Of a stretch of DNA of 64,000 nucleotides, positions 36,396-48,395 are shown in pieces (the first letter of the stretch is position 1; each line of letters starts with the position of its first letter). The notes under the pieces were generated by a model. It was not told the DNA's origin and searched no databases. It saw only the letters and a list, made by a program, of their open reading frames with translations. This DNA comes from Chenopodium formosanum. Lineage: Eukaryota > Streptophyta > Magnoliopsida > Caryophyllales > Amaranthaceae. Made by a program: the position numbers and the translations under genes. The DNA is taken from the NCBI GenBank assembly GCA_024500155.1, contig CM044874.1, positions 6,153,001-6,217,000 on the forward strand, in the 5' to 3' direction.

Positions 36396-38049
36396 TATTT
36401 TGTATGTGTAAACAGGTACAACATGGTGTTTACTCCATTTACAAGGGTTGACCATCATAAGAATTGCATTAATTTTGCTGTTGGTTTCATAGCAAAGGAA
36501 GATATCGTGTCATTTGAATGGCTGTTCAGATCATTCCTCAAGGCAATGGGTGGGAATGAACCTAATTGTATGATCACAGATCAGGATCCAACAATGAAAA
36601 TTGCTGTTAGAAGTGTGTTTAAGAAGACTGAACATCGGTTCTGTATGTGGCACATAATGAAAAGGTTACCAGATAAGGTGGAGAAATCAATCATGCAAGA
36701 AGAAATTGGTTTCCTAAAAAAATTATGTGCTTGCGTTTGGCACCTTGAAATTGAACCCGCTGAGTTTAAAGAAAGGTGGAACAAGGTGATGATTGAATAC
36801 CACTTGGAACAACATGAGTGGTTAGGTTATATGTACAAGATAAGAGACTAGTGGATTCCGGCCTATTTCAGAGATGTGTTCCTTGGAGGAATAATTCGTA
36901 CAACATCAAGATCTGAAAGTGAAAACAACTTTTTCTGCTCCTTTATCAATCCTCATGTGTCACTTGTTGAGTTTTACTTGAGATATGAAGCTGCAATTGA
37001 TGCCCAGAGACACACTCAAGGTCAGAATGATAATGATTCAAAGCACAAATATCCTGAGTGCAAAACACCACTAGGGATAGAAAAGCATGCCTCACATTTA
37101 TATACTAACTTTGTCTTTTATGAATTTCAATACGAGGTTGAAATTGGTTGTTTTTCTTGTGGTGTTGATGAAATTGAAGAAAGAAAATGAATTGGAAGTT
37201 GCAACAGTAAGTGAAGGAAATCGGACTAGAACATTATTTGATGTTGTGTTTAATCCAACTAATTATGACACCACATGTTCTTGCAAGCTATTTTATAGGC
37301 AAGGAATTCCATGTAGACATATGATTTGCGTTTGGAAAGAAAAAAGGTTTGAAACCATTCCTGAGCAGTATATGCTACACAGGTGGACTACTATGGCATT
37401 AAAGAAACCAATTTTTGACTTGGGAGGAAACCTGTTTGAGCAATGTGCTAATATAATAGACAAGAAAAAATTGTTAAATGATTTATGGTCAGAGATATAC
37501 ACTTGTGTAAGTTTGGCAGAAGGCAAAGATGAAGATATTCAAGACCTTGTGATAAATCCTCAAGGAATAAGAAAGGATTTGGAAGCAAAGAGGATTGCAA
37601 GAAATAATAAAACAACAACTGGAAGTGCAAAAAACAAAAAACAAGACATTGAGCTATTGATTGGAGCTAGTGTGCCAATTGAAATAATTGTCAAACCTCC
37701 AAAAGAATAAAGGGACTGGAGTTCATGTATCAAATGAAGAGACTTCAAAAAAGAAAGCGACTGAGATTGATGGGTCAAATGTTGAAACAAGAGGTAGAAG
37801 TGCAAAAAGGCTTAAGGGAGAAAAAGAAAAGACTGTAGAACAAAACCAAAAAAAGAAGAGATTATGTAGAGGTTGTGGTGAATTGAGTCATCATGATATT
37901 AGGTATTGTCCAAAAAAAGTGTAATGGTACTTTTATATACATATAAGATTTTGTTGAATTTTTATATTTAATAATATATTATTAGTTTTGTACTAATCAT
38001 AGTTTAATGCTTTGCAAATATTGTTGAATTGAAAATAGAACATATTCAA

Positions 38050-38520
38050 ATGAGTGACTAAATATTTTTTAATTTCTCAAATGAGCAATAATTCCTTGCT
38101 CATTTATCAAATGAGCAAATAGTTAACTACTCATTTTGTCAAATGAGCAAATAATTATTTGCTCATTTGGCAAGTGAGCAAATTAGCTATTATATGAACT
38201 TGGAACAATCGCACTCTTGTTTCATCTCCCAGTCCAAAATCAGCTCTCCTCAGGTCAAATGAGCAAACATGTCTTTTCTCAATCATCAAATGAGCAAGTA
38301 ATTCCTTGCTCATTTAGCAAATAATAAAAAAGGTAAATGCTCATTTCTTAGATGAGCAAAAATAGTTGCTCATTTGTGAAATGAGCAAACATTTCTTTAC
38401 TCATTTATCAAATGAGCAAGAAATTCTTTGAACATTTATCAAATGAGCAAGAATTCATTGATCTATCATTTAATGAGCAAGCATCTGTTTGCTCATTTAA
38501 CAAATGAACGAATATTTCAA
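38050..38520. repeat. MULE palindrome cluster between the two genes
   Basis: About ten copies or half copies between the 3' ends of the transposase and the Ulp1 relic. Same consensus, more decayed. Confidence 0.8.
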
Positions 38521-38998
38521 ATGAACACTGGCTGTATATAACAAGGTATGTGAAGTAAAAACAAACAAAAGATTGAATTTTAATTCAAATATAATCATCA
38601 CTATAATAAAAAAGGGTAGGCTTCTGTTGGTAAAATTTGTTTATAAATCAGTTTTACATCATTCAAGACTACTTAAAAGTAGATAAAATCTTAATTTACC
38701 CAATTCCCTAAACCAAAAAAGACAAATCATCACTACTAACTATTTAATTCCCTAACATTCAGCTTTCTTCAGTCTTTTGCTCTTTCTTCCTTGAACTTTT
38801 TCTTCTTCAGGCTCTTCTTTTTTAGCATTTTCTTCTTTGTCAGCAACATAAACTTTACTTTGCTTTTTCTTCTTCTGAGCAATTTCTTGAACAGATTGAA
38901 TAATGTTCACTTCACTTGTAATTATTCCCAGGGTGTACTTTTCACGAAGTTTAGCCAAGATTATCAGCTGCAAAACAAATAACATAATCAAACCCTAT

Positions 38999-40974
38999 TG
39001 TAGACACCCATTTGTGTCTCCCCAAAACCAAACCTAGTGATGAGTAACTTTCACGTCGAATCATAATCGAATGAAACGAAAGTGTGGAAAGGTCTAGTGT
39101 TGCGGAAAGTTTTATTTCTTTTCTTTTCTCCCTATTTTGGAAAACTTTATTTTAAGAAAACAGATAATCCAGTTTGGTTGGTCCATGATATGGGTCCAAT
39201 AGTAGTGTAGTTGGATGGGGCTTGCAAAGACCTTTCCAACGATATATTATAAGCCCAATTCCGATGAATATTGAGGAAGTTATGACCAATTTACTAAAAC
39301 TGGGCCTGGTTTGAGCTTTATGTACGGCCCAATGATCTAGGGGAGGGCCTAATATGATTTATCATTCCTAATGCAATTATGAATGGTTTTAGTCTTCTAA
39401 AATCTTTTAGAAGGTTCTTTTCATTCCTAATTCAATTAGCATTGATAAGTTGACTTTGTTGACTTTTCAGAGTTTTAATCAAGATCAAATAGCATTTTCG
39501 AAGGAATTATATTATTTTATCTTCCAGTACGGGAAATTTATCAGATTTTCGAAAACGCGTTGAAAACCAGTTTGGCGTCCAACCCTAGGCCTTGGCGCCT
39601 GGAACCAGGCTTGGCGCCAGGCGCTAGCCACTGATGCCTGGCGCCAGCTAGCCAGGGTTGGCGCCAATCCTGTTTTGCGATCGTCAGACTCTGTTTTGTT
39701 AATTTTATCTTTTTGGATGATTTTCTCTATAAATAACGTATTAAAACTCCGTTTTCGATAACCAGATTTCATCAATTCTTTTTTCAATAACCAACTCTCA
39801 TTAAGATTTTCTTGATTATTCTCTCTCTCTTTTCTAAACTAGCATTTTTTCAAATAAATAATTCCGCATTCGCAAGATCTAGAAACACTTAGCCATATTT
39901 GAAGTTGCCTTCGCCCTAGACGTGAAAGGTTTTAATTTTTGAGGGTTTGGTCCCAAATCTCTCTTTCAATTATTTAATTTAATTGTTTTGATTATTATTT
40001 TCCTTGAAGTTACTAACGTGTGTATTTTGTTATTAGAAAGAGGTACGAGGCATCCAAGTAAGTACTTTAATGGTTTAATTGATATTATGATGTAGAAATC
40101 ATGCTTAGATTGTTTTCCTTAATTTGATGTTTAGGGTGACAACAATAAATTCCTATTATCATGTCTAGGGTAATTTTAATATTAAGTATGATTAAAAGTA
40201 CGATGCTTCCTATTTTCTTCCTAATATTTATTCATGTTAGTATCATGTTAGGGTTAAAGATTTGATTTTTATTGTTTAGTGACATGCTAGGGTTTGTTAA
40301 TAATCTTGTTAGTATCATGCCTAGGATCTTGCTATTATTATGCCTTAATATTAACATGAACATGATAATTATTATAATTGTTATAATTTATGGTTATTAT
40401 TATTTTGATGATGATTATAATTATTATTCATGATATTGATTATTTATTATGTTGCTTGATATTTATTTATTGCTTGATCAACTTTATTGCATGTTAAAGG
40501 GAATTGGTATTTGCAATCGCGCTTAATAAGATAATTAGTAATCTTGTTTAGGGTTAATTTGATTATAATTCAAGTGATCGCCAATAATAGTTTATTTATG
40601 CATTAAATTCAACCAACATAGATTAAACAGGTTTAGGGTTAACCTATTGATTGCATGTTAATCAGAAAGCGCACATGAATACGAGCAGAATAAAGTAGAG
40701 GCCTATTATTAGGGAAGGTTCAATCTCTTTTAGGTTGGATTTGTACCTTCATCCCCGAACCCTTATTTGGTTCATGACCTTATGGAGTTGACGATCTCTT
40801 GGATCGTTAAGGGGTGTAACCTTCACCTCGTGAATGGTTTACAAGTTCCTTAAAAACTTGTTGGCGACTCTTTTGCTCTATCTTCTTCCCTTTTGGACGC
40901 CACTGTACTTTAGTGTATGATCACAGTGGGGTTCAAGCTAGTGGGATTTTAAAGGCTTGAAATTATTCCCTATA
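38999..40974 (+). mobile_element. Solo LTR, family Y (1,976 bp)
   Basis: TGTAGACACCCATTTGTGTC..ATTCCCTATA flanked by CCTAT (38994-38998, 40975-40979). The end TATA replaces the TACA seen in the split Y LTR. TATA box (CTATAAATAAC) near 39729. It lies in the Ulp1 intron. Confidence 0.92.
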
Positions 40975-41817
40975 CCTATACAATTAAGGAGATTTCAATA
41001 ACATGAGCAAACATTTATTTCAATTAACATTTATAAGACAGTAACTGAAAGGATTAAGGGATCAACTAATTTCAATTAACCCACAACAATGAGCAATAGT
41101 GTATTTTTTTTAGGCTTGCATTTTGAAAGTTTAGCAATGAAAAGGATGATTTCCTATTTACTTTGTATCGTTTATCATGCTTTATTGCAGACCAAGCTAA
41201 CCATCGGTAATATCCAGGAATTCTCATGTTTTCTCTACACAACAAATGGGCTCAGAGCAATTTGGTTTATGATCTAAGATGGAATAAATGCTCACTGCAA
41301 ATGCTTTCTCTTGACCTTGCAGGTCCAACAGAAACTTAATGAGTCGGAGTACAATGATTTTGTCGGTTATTTAAAGGCACTGAAGTAAAAAACTATGAAA
41401 ATAGGTTATGTTTTGCAATCTATTGCAAAACTGTTTTTTGGGCAAGAAAAACTTCTCTAGAAACTACAGTGCAAAGGAGTTCAAGTTTTTCTACAAAAGT
41501 GCATGTCCAAACCATTAATGTCACTAACAAACAACACCCTCGAGCAATAAAGCATCAAGTTTTCCATAATTCAGATGTAAATCATCATTCTCTGATGAGC
41601 CAAACCATATACAGTATAAGAAATATGAACCCGTTAAGTATTTAAAATCAATCAAGTTGCGTAACTGCGTAAGGTCCAACAACCTAATCACAAGTTTCCT
41701 TAGTGACCAGTAAAAGTAACACCACAAGTTGCAGTTGTAACTTGTAAGGCAATGGCCTAAGGTATTGCTAGATTAATGGACCGTAGACCTTAAAATTAAA
41801 GTAAACATTTGATAGGA
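40975..41817. other. MULE interior, no gene seen
   Basis: AT-rich intron sequence of the Ulp1 relic. No open frame of interest. Confidence 0.45.
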
Positions 41818-42035
41818 ATCCTTGCTCATTTATGAAATGAACAAGTTAATCCTTGCTCATTTGTCAAATGAGCAAACATTTCTTTGCTCATTTGATAAAT
41901 GAGCAAGTAATTTCTTACTCATTTAGCAAATAATCAAAAAGTTAATTGCTCATTTCTTAAATGAGCAAAGAATTAGTTTCTCATTTGTGAAATGAGCAAA
42001 CATTTTTTTGTTCATTTATGAAATGAACAAGTAAG
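41818..42035. repeat. MULE palindrome cluster in the Ulp1 intron
   Basis: About six copies. The last, near 42008-42030, reads TGTTCATTTATGAAATGAACA with both arms changed to match each other; the first has only one arm changed. Confidence 0.85.
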
Positions 42036-42215
42036 CAAATAGAACAAAACATCTTATTATTAATGAGACTAATCTGAAAGACTTACATTATTTTTCTTCA
42101 AACCAGGATCCCACTTTGCACAACCCATGTATGTTTCCATGAGTCTCATCACTGCAACTCCACAATGCAAATGATTTTTATCCAAAGACTTCCATGAACC
42201 ATTAATCACAAAAAT

Positions 42216-43074
42216 ATAACTCATCAACTAATCTACAAGAACTCCCATACAAGTAATACAACTCATCAACTAATCTAAAACAACAACAAAAATAATAATA
42301 ACTCAAATAATAAAAATAAAATGAGCAGAAACACATACATTGTATTTTCTTGAGGAACATTTGCATTTGCAGAATCCATAGAAATTACTTCTAGGTTTCC
42401 AAAAAAAAACAAAGAAAATGTAAGATAATTACTCAAATGAAGCAAAATTAAAACTAAAATCAACTAATAATTACTCAAATAAAGCTATAATCAAACAAAA
42501 AATAAGATAAAACCAGAAAATAAAACATAATACAGAACTAAAGTAAATCGAAAATTAAATTAAAATATACAAAATAAATAAAATACCTAAAATCAAGCTA
42601 AAATCAACATAATAGCACAAATTATCAGTGATTTCTAGGTACAAAAAAAAAACGAAAAAACTGGACAATAACGAAAATAAGGCAAAATCAACTTGATAAC
42701 TACTCAAAAAAACAAAAATAAAACTAAAATCAATGAAAAAAACAAAGTAAAACATTATCGACACAAATTGATAAACAATGTGAGCTGAAATCAGCGAAAA
42801 TCAAACGAAAATCAAAACGAAAATCAACGATGAATGTAACTGAATGTGACCTAAAATTAATTGAAAAACACAAAAATATAAACAATAAATTCACCTTGAC
42901 AAAGAATTGATGAAGATTGAAGAAGTAGTGATGAAAAATCAGAGAGAATAAAAGAGAGAAAGAGAGTAGAAAACAGAGAAATTGAGTGAGGAGAGAGAAA
43001 ATTGCGTGTGAAAGAGGAAGGAGGAGAGAGAAAAAACGCAGGAGTTTTGTTTGACCGGGATTTAATTGTGGCCG
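42216..43074. other. MULE right interior, decayed
   Basis: Very A-rich with GAGAGA stretches near 42930-43030. The missing 5' exons of the Ulp1 gene should lie here, but I cannot recognise them. Confidence 0.45.
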
Positions 43075-43166
43075 TTGGATGTAATTGATCCAACGGTTGT
43101 AATGAGTCCTCACATATAATAGGGTTCTCACATAAGGGATGTGGTCTCATATGATCCCATTTCTAG

Positions 43167-43253
<87 letters not shown>

Positions 43254-43276
43254 CAATTTTCATATGATTTTACTAA

Positions 43277-43506
43277 GGGCCTGTTCTCATGCGTTGAAAT
43301 TCAGTTCAGTTCAGTTCAGTTTAGTTCAGCTCAGCTCAGTTCAGTTCAGCTCCTAGTTTCCTTCTCTTATAAAATATTCATTTCAGTTCAGTTCAGTTCA
43401 GCTCCTAGTTTCCTTCTCTTATAAAATATTCATTTCAGTTCAGTTCAGTTCAGCTCAGTTCAGTTCAGTTCAGTTTCAGCTGAGTTCAGTCAATGAGAAC
43501 AGGCCC
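43277..43506. mobile_element. Tourist-like MITE (230 bp)
   Basis: GGGCCTGTTCTCAT..ATGAGAACAGGCCC with TAA on both sides (43274-43276, 43507-43509). Inside are GTTCAGTTCAGTTCAG repeats and a direct repeat of CTCCTAGTTTCCTTCTCTTA. Confidence 0.85.
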
Positions 43507-43596
43507 TAACATATAATTAGATAAATTAATGGCCAAAGTTATATCTCGACATGCGTGTTTGGTCAAAGTGTAACACTTATTAGAACACGGAGGGAG

Positions 43597-43616
43597 TAGA
43601 TAGATACTTGGTGCCC

Positions 43617-43658
<42 letters not shown>

Positions 43659-45301
43659 TTAAATAAGCTAGAGTTGTATTTGCTCATTTGTCGAGATACA
43701 ACTTTGACCATTGATATCTTTAATTAAAGATTAGTAAAAATTATGAAAAAAAAAAATTTGTAAAAGTAGACATTATGACAAATCCAACAACATTTTATAT
43801 GATCATATTTATATATTATATATTGGTAAAAGATATTTATGACTAGTGGAAAATCCCGACTCTAACTTAAAAAAAAAAAAAATGACTTAAAATACTGCCA
43901 ACTATTAACGGTGTGTGCAAAATAATACAACCTCAACTATTTGCTATCAATAATACAACCTTTTGTACTATATGTGTAAATGGTACACCAATAATCAAAG
44001 AAGACATTTTAAGAATATTCCGTTCATATTCATTATTAGATTATTTTTATTATTTTTTTTATATTAAAGTATTTCCCTATCCCTACCTTATAAAAAGTGG
44101 GAAAATACTCTTATGAATAGTGTCAAGACTATTATACCCTTAAAAAAAGTTAATTGACATATTTACCCCCAATTAAAATTAATTTTGATGCATTTAAGTA
44201 TTTAATCTTTCCTATTTTTGTCCTCTATTTCTTTTGTTTATCTTCCTACTTATCATTCCATCAAAAAGGCCAAAAATCCTCATTAATTGACATATTTACC
44301 CCCAATTAAAATTAATTTTGATGCATTTAAGTATTTAATCTTTCGTATTTTTGTCCTCTATTTCTTTTGTTTATCTTCCTACTTATCATTCCATCGAAAA
44401 GGCCAAAAATCCTCATTTATCAATTTTCTCTTTTCTCACGAACTCCTTTTCTGGTTGCTGGAAAATACTACTAACATGTCAGTTTCCATTCCCCCGGTCA
44501 TCACCCACGACCGTGTTAATTCTATAAGGATGATGACCCTGCTGGTTATTTTTTTTATACTAAAGGAAATGTAAAGTTTGTGCAATCTATTTATTTATGT
44601 TATACGAAGAGGTGAATAAGCATACTATTTGAAGACGCCCGTATCCGGTTAGAGTTGGGGACGACGCAAGATTGGTGGAGTTGACGGATGAATGCAATAA
44701 TGGTACCTTCATAGTGGTGTAGTGTAAAGTGTAATTGCTTGGATACCATTAAAATGATAAACCAAAAAAAAAAAAAAATCCCTACCTTATAAAAAGTGGA
44801 AAAATACTCTTATGAATAGTGTCAAGACTATTATTACACCCTTAAAAAAAGTTAATTGACATATTTACCCCCAATTAAAATTAATTTTGATGTTTTTTAG
44901 TATTTAATCTTTCGTATTTTTGTCTTCTATTTCTTTTGTTTATTTTCCTACTTATCATTCCATCAAAAAGGCCAAAAATCTTCATTTCTCAATTTCCTCT
45001 TTTCTCACGAACTCCTTTTTTGGTTGCTGGAGAATACTGCTAACATGTCAGTTTCCATTCCCCCGGTCACCACCTACCACCGCGATAATTCTATAAGGAT
45101 GATGACCCTGCTGGTTGTGTTCTTATACTAAAGGAAATGTAAAGTTTGTGCTCTATTTATTTATGTTATACGAAGAGGTAAATAAGCATACTATTCAATA
45201 TTATGATCATGGCTAGGCAATGCGGAGAGGTTATCAAGGCTTGTCTTTGTACTTAAGATTTTAGCTTACACATAGTTATGATTAGTAAGCATCTTGCACG
45301 T
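43597..45301. other. Intergenic with a local duplication
   Basis: A poly-T run at about 43621-43653. A block starting CCTACCTTATAAAAAGTGG occurs at 44086-44640 and again at 44780-45200. The first copy also has an internal 133-bp repeat (44151 and 44284). A 15-A run at about 44765-44779 lies between the two. No gene recognised. Confidence 0.6.
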
Positions 45302-45904
45302 TGTAGAGACCCATTTGTGTCTCCCCAAAACCAAACCCAATGATGAGTACCTTTCATGTCGAATCATAATCGAATGAAGTGAAAGTGTGGAAAGTCTAGT
45401 GTTGCGGTTGGTTTTATTTCTTTCCTTTCTCTTTGTTTTTGAAAATCTATTTTAAGAAAACAGCCAATACAATTTAGTTTGGTCCATGGAAAGGGCCCAA
45501 TAATGGTGTAGTTGGATTGGGCTCGAAAAGAGCTTTCCAACGATATATTATAAGCCCAATTCCGATGAAAAATGAGGAAGTTATGACCAAATTACTAAAC
45601 TGGGCCCGGTTTATTCTTTATATGCGGCCCAATGATCTAGAGGAGGACCTATTATGATTTATCATTCCTAATGCAATTAGGATTGATTATAGTCTTCTAG
45701 AACCTTCAAGAAGGTTCTTTTGAATCCTAATTTAATTAGCATCGATAAATTGACTTTAATTGACTTTTAAGAGTTTTAATTTGAATAAAAGAAGTGTTTT
45801 TAAGGAAATTATAGTTTTATCCTCTCGTATGTTTAAATTTTATCAAAATAATAAAACGCGTGGAAAACTGGTTTGTAGCACTGTACGACACGTTTGTCGC
45901 CTGG
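45302..45904 (+). repeat. Family Y 5' LTR, first part
   Basis: It starts TGTAGAGACCCATTTGTGTC and is colinear with the solo Y LTR. The X element enters after CCTGG (45900-45904). The rest is at 58139-59421. Confidence 0.9.
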
Positions 45905-46968
45905 TGTAGGCGTCGCTCGAAGTGCGCCTACGTTAAAAGCATGTGTGAATATGCTTGGCACTCATAGGAAGTGGGAATTGACATATACGATAAGGGACAC
46001 GATTAGGGACAAGGAAAGTAGGGAGCCGCCAACAAGTTTTTAAGGAACTTGTAAACCGTTCACGGATCATAAAAAGACAACCACGATAAAGGGACAACGA
46101 TAGGCAACAACGATTGACCCGTGAAGGTTACACCCCATTCATAATCCATGAGATTACTAACTCCATATGGTTCGAAACCACGAAAAGAGAATCGGGGATG
46201 ATGGTACAAAGTGAGTCATGGAGTCACATTCGCCCGTATTGGCCTCTACTCGATTCTTATATTGAAAAGCATTCCTGTGATCTCAAAGGCATACAAACAA
46301 TAATTCAATTTGCTCCAAACTATTATTTAACTAAATTGGTTCAAAATTAATGCACACATAATTCTAAAAATTTGGTGATCACTTCAACTAATATAAGATT
46401 AAAAGGATCCTAAACCGGTTGTCCAAATTATCTTATTAGTCGTGATTTTCAATTACATATTCCCTTTAAACATGCAATATGATGCTCAAAATAAATAATA
46501 GAATCAATATTAATATAAAAACCAATTTAATCATAATTCCAACAACATTAAAATCGTTAGAAAAATAATAATAATAAAAAAAAGCATGATCCTTACTTTG
46601 AATCTGTTTGCTTGCAACTACAAAATAATAAACGGGTTAGTAACTTCAAGGAAATAATAAAACAATAACTAAATTAAATTAAATAAAATAAGGTTGATTT
46701 GGGGCCAAACCCTCAAACGATTCTACCTTTCACGCCTTGGCTTAAGGATAGAACCTCGAGTAAAATATGGACTCCTTTGAGTGCTTGAAGAAGGAATTTT
46801 GAAGTGAAAAGGGTAGGCTAGTGTTTAGGTTAAGAGCATAGAAGAGAGAAAATAAGAATAATAGAATTCCTGTTGCCCCGTTCATCAGAAATGAGGGGGT
46901 ATTTATAGGGATAATGTGCTGAGGGAGCACACAGAACCCTAAAATGATAAAAACCCTAAAAAAGTATC

Positions 46969-47042
46969 CCGTGACACGGTCAGACTGTACCGTGACACGG
47001 TCAGACTGTACCGTCAGACGGTACACTTTCTCGTGACACAGT
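46969..47042 (-). repeat. Palindrome array X-3 in the 3' LTR
   Basis: Starts at 46969, 46990, 47011 and 47032; the third is CCGTC-A-GACGG. The TATA box lies about 52 bp away on the promoter side. Confidence 0.9.
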
Positions 47043-47126
47043 ACAGTTTTGGAGTGACGCGGGAAATTTTTAGAAAACGGAATGAAAAACGCGTTAAGGG
47101 TTTACGCGGAAAGGACACGCAACATC

Positions 47127-47217
47127 CCGTGTCACGGCAGACCTCCCATGTCACGGGAAGTCCCACCGTCAGACGGGAAGGGTTCCCGTGACACGGTCAG
47201 ACTGTACCGTGACACGG
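47127..47217 (-). repeat. Palindrome array X-4 in the 3' LTR
   Basis: Starts at 47127, 47146, 47166 (GACGG type), 47186 and 47207. Confidence 0.9.
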
Positions 47218-47624
47218 TCAGTTCAAGTCCATTTTTCCGTCTAAATTCATTTTTAACTCTAATTTCTTTCGACTTTTTAAGTGCCGATTGATAATTTCGG
47301 GCTTTTTCCTGACTTTTATTATTCGGGCTAAAATAAGAAAATAATAAAATAAAAATAAATAAAATATTTGGGCCAAAAATAAATAATAAAATAATAAAAT
47401 AAAAAGGTCTGGGCTTAAAATTAATTAATAAGCTTGGGCTAAAATTAAAACCATGCTTTTACCAAACATCAAGACTGATCCATGGACCTTTCAAATATAT
47501 GAATTTAATAAAATACGATTTTTTAAGCACTCTCGGGATTAAATACTAAACCCGACCAACAGTGGCGGTGAAAGGTTATTTATCATCGGGTTTGGTTTTG
47601 GGGAGACAATTTTACGTGTCTACA

Positions 47625-47638
47625 GAAGCCCCCACTTT
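47625..47638 (-). other. Family X polypurine tract
   Basis: The minus strand reads AAAGTGGGGGCTTC directly before the 3' LTR. Confidence 0.75.
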
Positions 47639-47845
47639 GACTGAGTTTGTAGAAACGTCATTTTCGAAAACGATAGTCAAAGTAGCCGATAGGGACGGAG
47701 AATGATTAAAGACGTTCTGCGATCCTAAATCATTCTGTATACGTCGATACCTGCAGAAAAATGTTAATTCCACAGATAAAAGAGTAAAGGGATAGAATAC
47801 GTATCTGGCACCAGTGTATCGGTGACAAATGAGTTTGGTATTTTC

Positions 47846-48395
47846 CTATGCTTGAAGGAATCTATCAAGTGACAATGATTGAAATGCTTTCCATGCTTGA
47901 GGAAAGCCGACTGAAGAGTTTGGCAGTTTTCTAAGCCTGAAGAAAGCTACCGGATAATACCTTCCATGCTTGAGGAAAGTCGACGAACGAATTTGGTGTC
48001 CTTCAGTGCTTGAAGAACTCCACCGATAATGCCTTCCATGCTTGAGGAAAGCCGACAAAGGAATCTTGTGGTTTTCTATACTTGAAGAAAAATCCACTAA
48101 TGATGCTTTCCATGCCTGAGGAAAGCCGACTTGGCGGTTTTCTATACTTGAAGAAAAATCCACCGATAACGCTTTCCAAGCCTGAGGAAAGCCGACTTGG
48201 CGGTTTTCTATACTTGAAGAAAAATCCACCGATAACGCTTTCCAAGCCTGAGGAAAGCCGACTTGGCGGTTTTCTATACTTGAAGAAAAATCCACCGATA
48301 ACGCTTTCCAAGCTTGAGGAAAGCCGACTTGGCGGTTTTCTATACTTGAAGAAAAATCCACCGATAACGCTTTCCAAGCCTGAGGAAAGCCGACG
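47846..48395. repeat. 66-bp minisatellite in the X 3' region
   Basis: Near-perfect 66-bp copies (CTTGGCGGTTTTC at 48130, 48196, 48262, 48328) with decayed copies to the left. The unit length keeps frames open on both strands (22 residues per unit), which explains the repetitive ORFs; no protein is implied. Confidence 0.9.

Larger units (their letters stand above)
34750..37924 (+). pseudogene. FAR1/MULE transposase, four exon parts, broken
   Basis: Exon 1 (34750-35340) has the FAR1 DNA-binding domain: GMKFNNLEEGLEFYKGYAFA, HVGCKAHIVLK and FHEGHTHAL. Exon 2 (35656-35974) includes NIGPVTTFQMMKEIVGGYEN and the first catalytic Asp in VSFDTTYQTNR. Exon 3 (from 36416) starts in phase with YNMVFTPFTRVDHHKN and has MITDQDPTMKIAV (second Asp), then FCMWHIMKRLP. 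Later are TSRSESENNFF, a SWIM zinc finger (TCSCKLFYRQGIPCRHMICV, about 37270-37330) and a zinc knuckle CRGCGELSHHDIRYC near 37865-37915. Damage: TGA at 34873-34875 (next to HPVCPNE), TAG at 36849-36851 before WIPAYFRDVF, a frameshift near 37185 and another near 37705. The splice sites are canonical (AAG|GTAACA, AATAG|GTAATT, AACAG|GTAC). A live version would cut the MULE ends in the nucleus. Confidence 0.88.
38752..42215 (-). pseudogene. Ulp1-like cysteine protease (C48) relic
   Basis: Exon at about 42087-42215 (minus) reads LHCGVAVMRLMETYMG, the active-site Cys box of Ulp1/C48 proteases (usual form DCGVFVMRHMETY), then CAKWDPGLKKNN. The donor AAT|GTAAGT (exon end 42087) connects in phase 0 to the acceptor TTTGTTTTGCAG (exon start 38970), followed by LIILAKLREKYTLGIITSEV, which fits the tail after the Cys box. 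A Lys/Glu-rich end follows to 38752. Ulp1 family members remove SUMO from proteins. The His and Asp parts upstream are not seen, so only the 3' end survives. The intron holds solo LTR Y and a palindrome cluster. Other plant MULEs are known to carry Ulp1-like genes. Confidence 0.75.
33541..43168 (+). mobile_element. FAR1-type Mutator-like element (9.6 kb)
   Basis: Left end GGGTCGGGATCCGGTGAGAA matches the inverted right end (GAAATGGGATCATATGAGAC); the inverted homology goes on through TTATGTGAGAACCC and the CCAACGG block. Between them are a FAR1/MULE transposase gene (plus), a Ulp1-like relic (minus), and four clusters of a palindromic repeat. The stretch 33600-34740 is AT-rich leader with GT microsatellites (34350-34730). 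Solo LTR Y at 38999-40974 accounts for 2 kb. Confidence 0.88.
33332..43596. mobile_element. Stowaway-like MITE opened by a MULE
   Basis: CTCTCTCGGTGTTTTAATAA at 33332 pairs with TTATTAGAACACGGAGGGAG ending 43596; TA flanks both ends (33330-33331, 43597-43598). Only the outer parts are MITE: 33332-33540 and about 43169-43596, minus the Tourist copy at 43277-43506. Confidence 0.75.
45905..47624 (-). repeat. Family X 3' LTR (1,720 bp)
   Basis: Full-length copy, matching the solo LTR at 27032-28726 in reverse. TATA at about 46907-46917 (minus). Confidence 0.92.

Noticed and set aside
42555..43150. Phe/Leu-rich minus-strand ORFs near the MULE end
   Set aside because: They come from A-rich sequence read on the other strand; no splice-consistent link to the Ulp1 relic was found.
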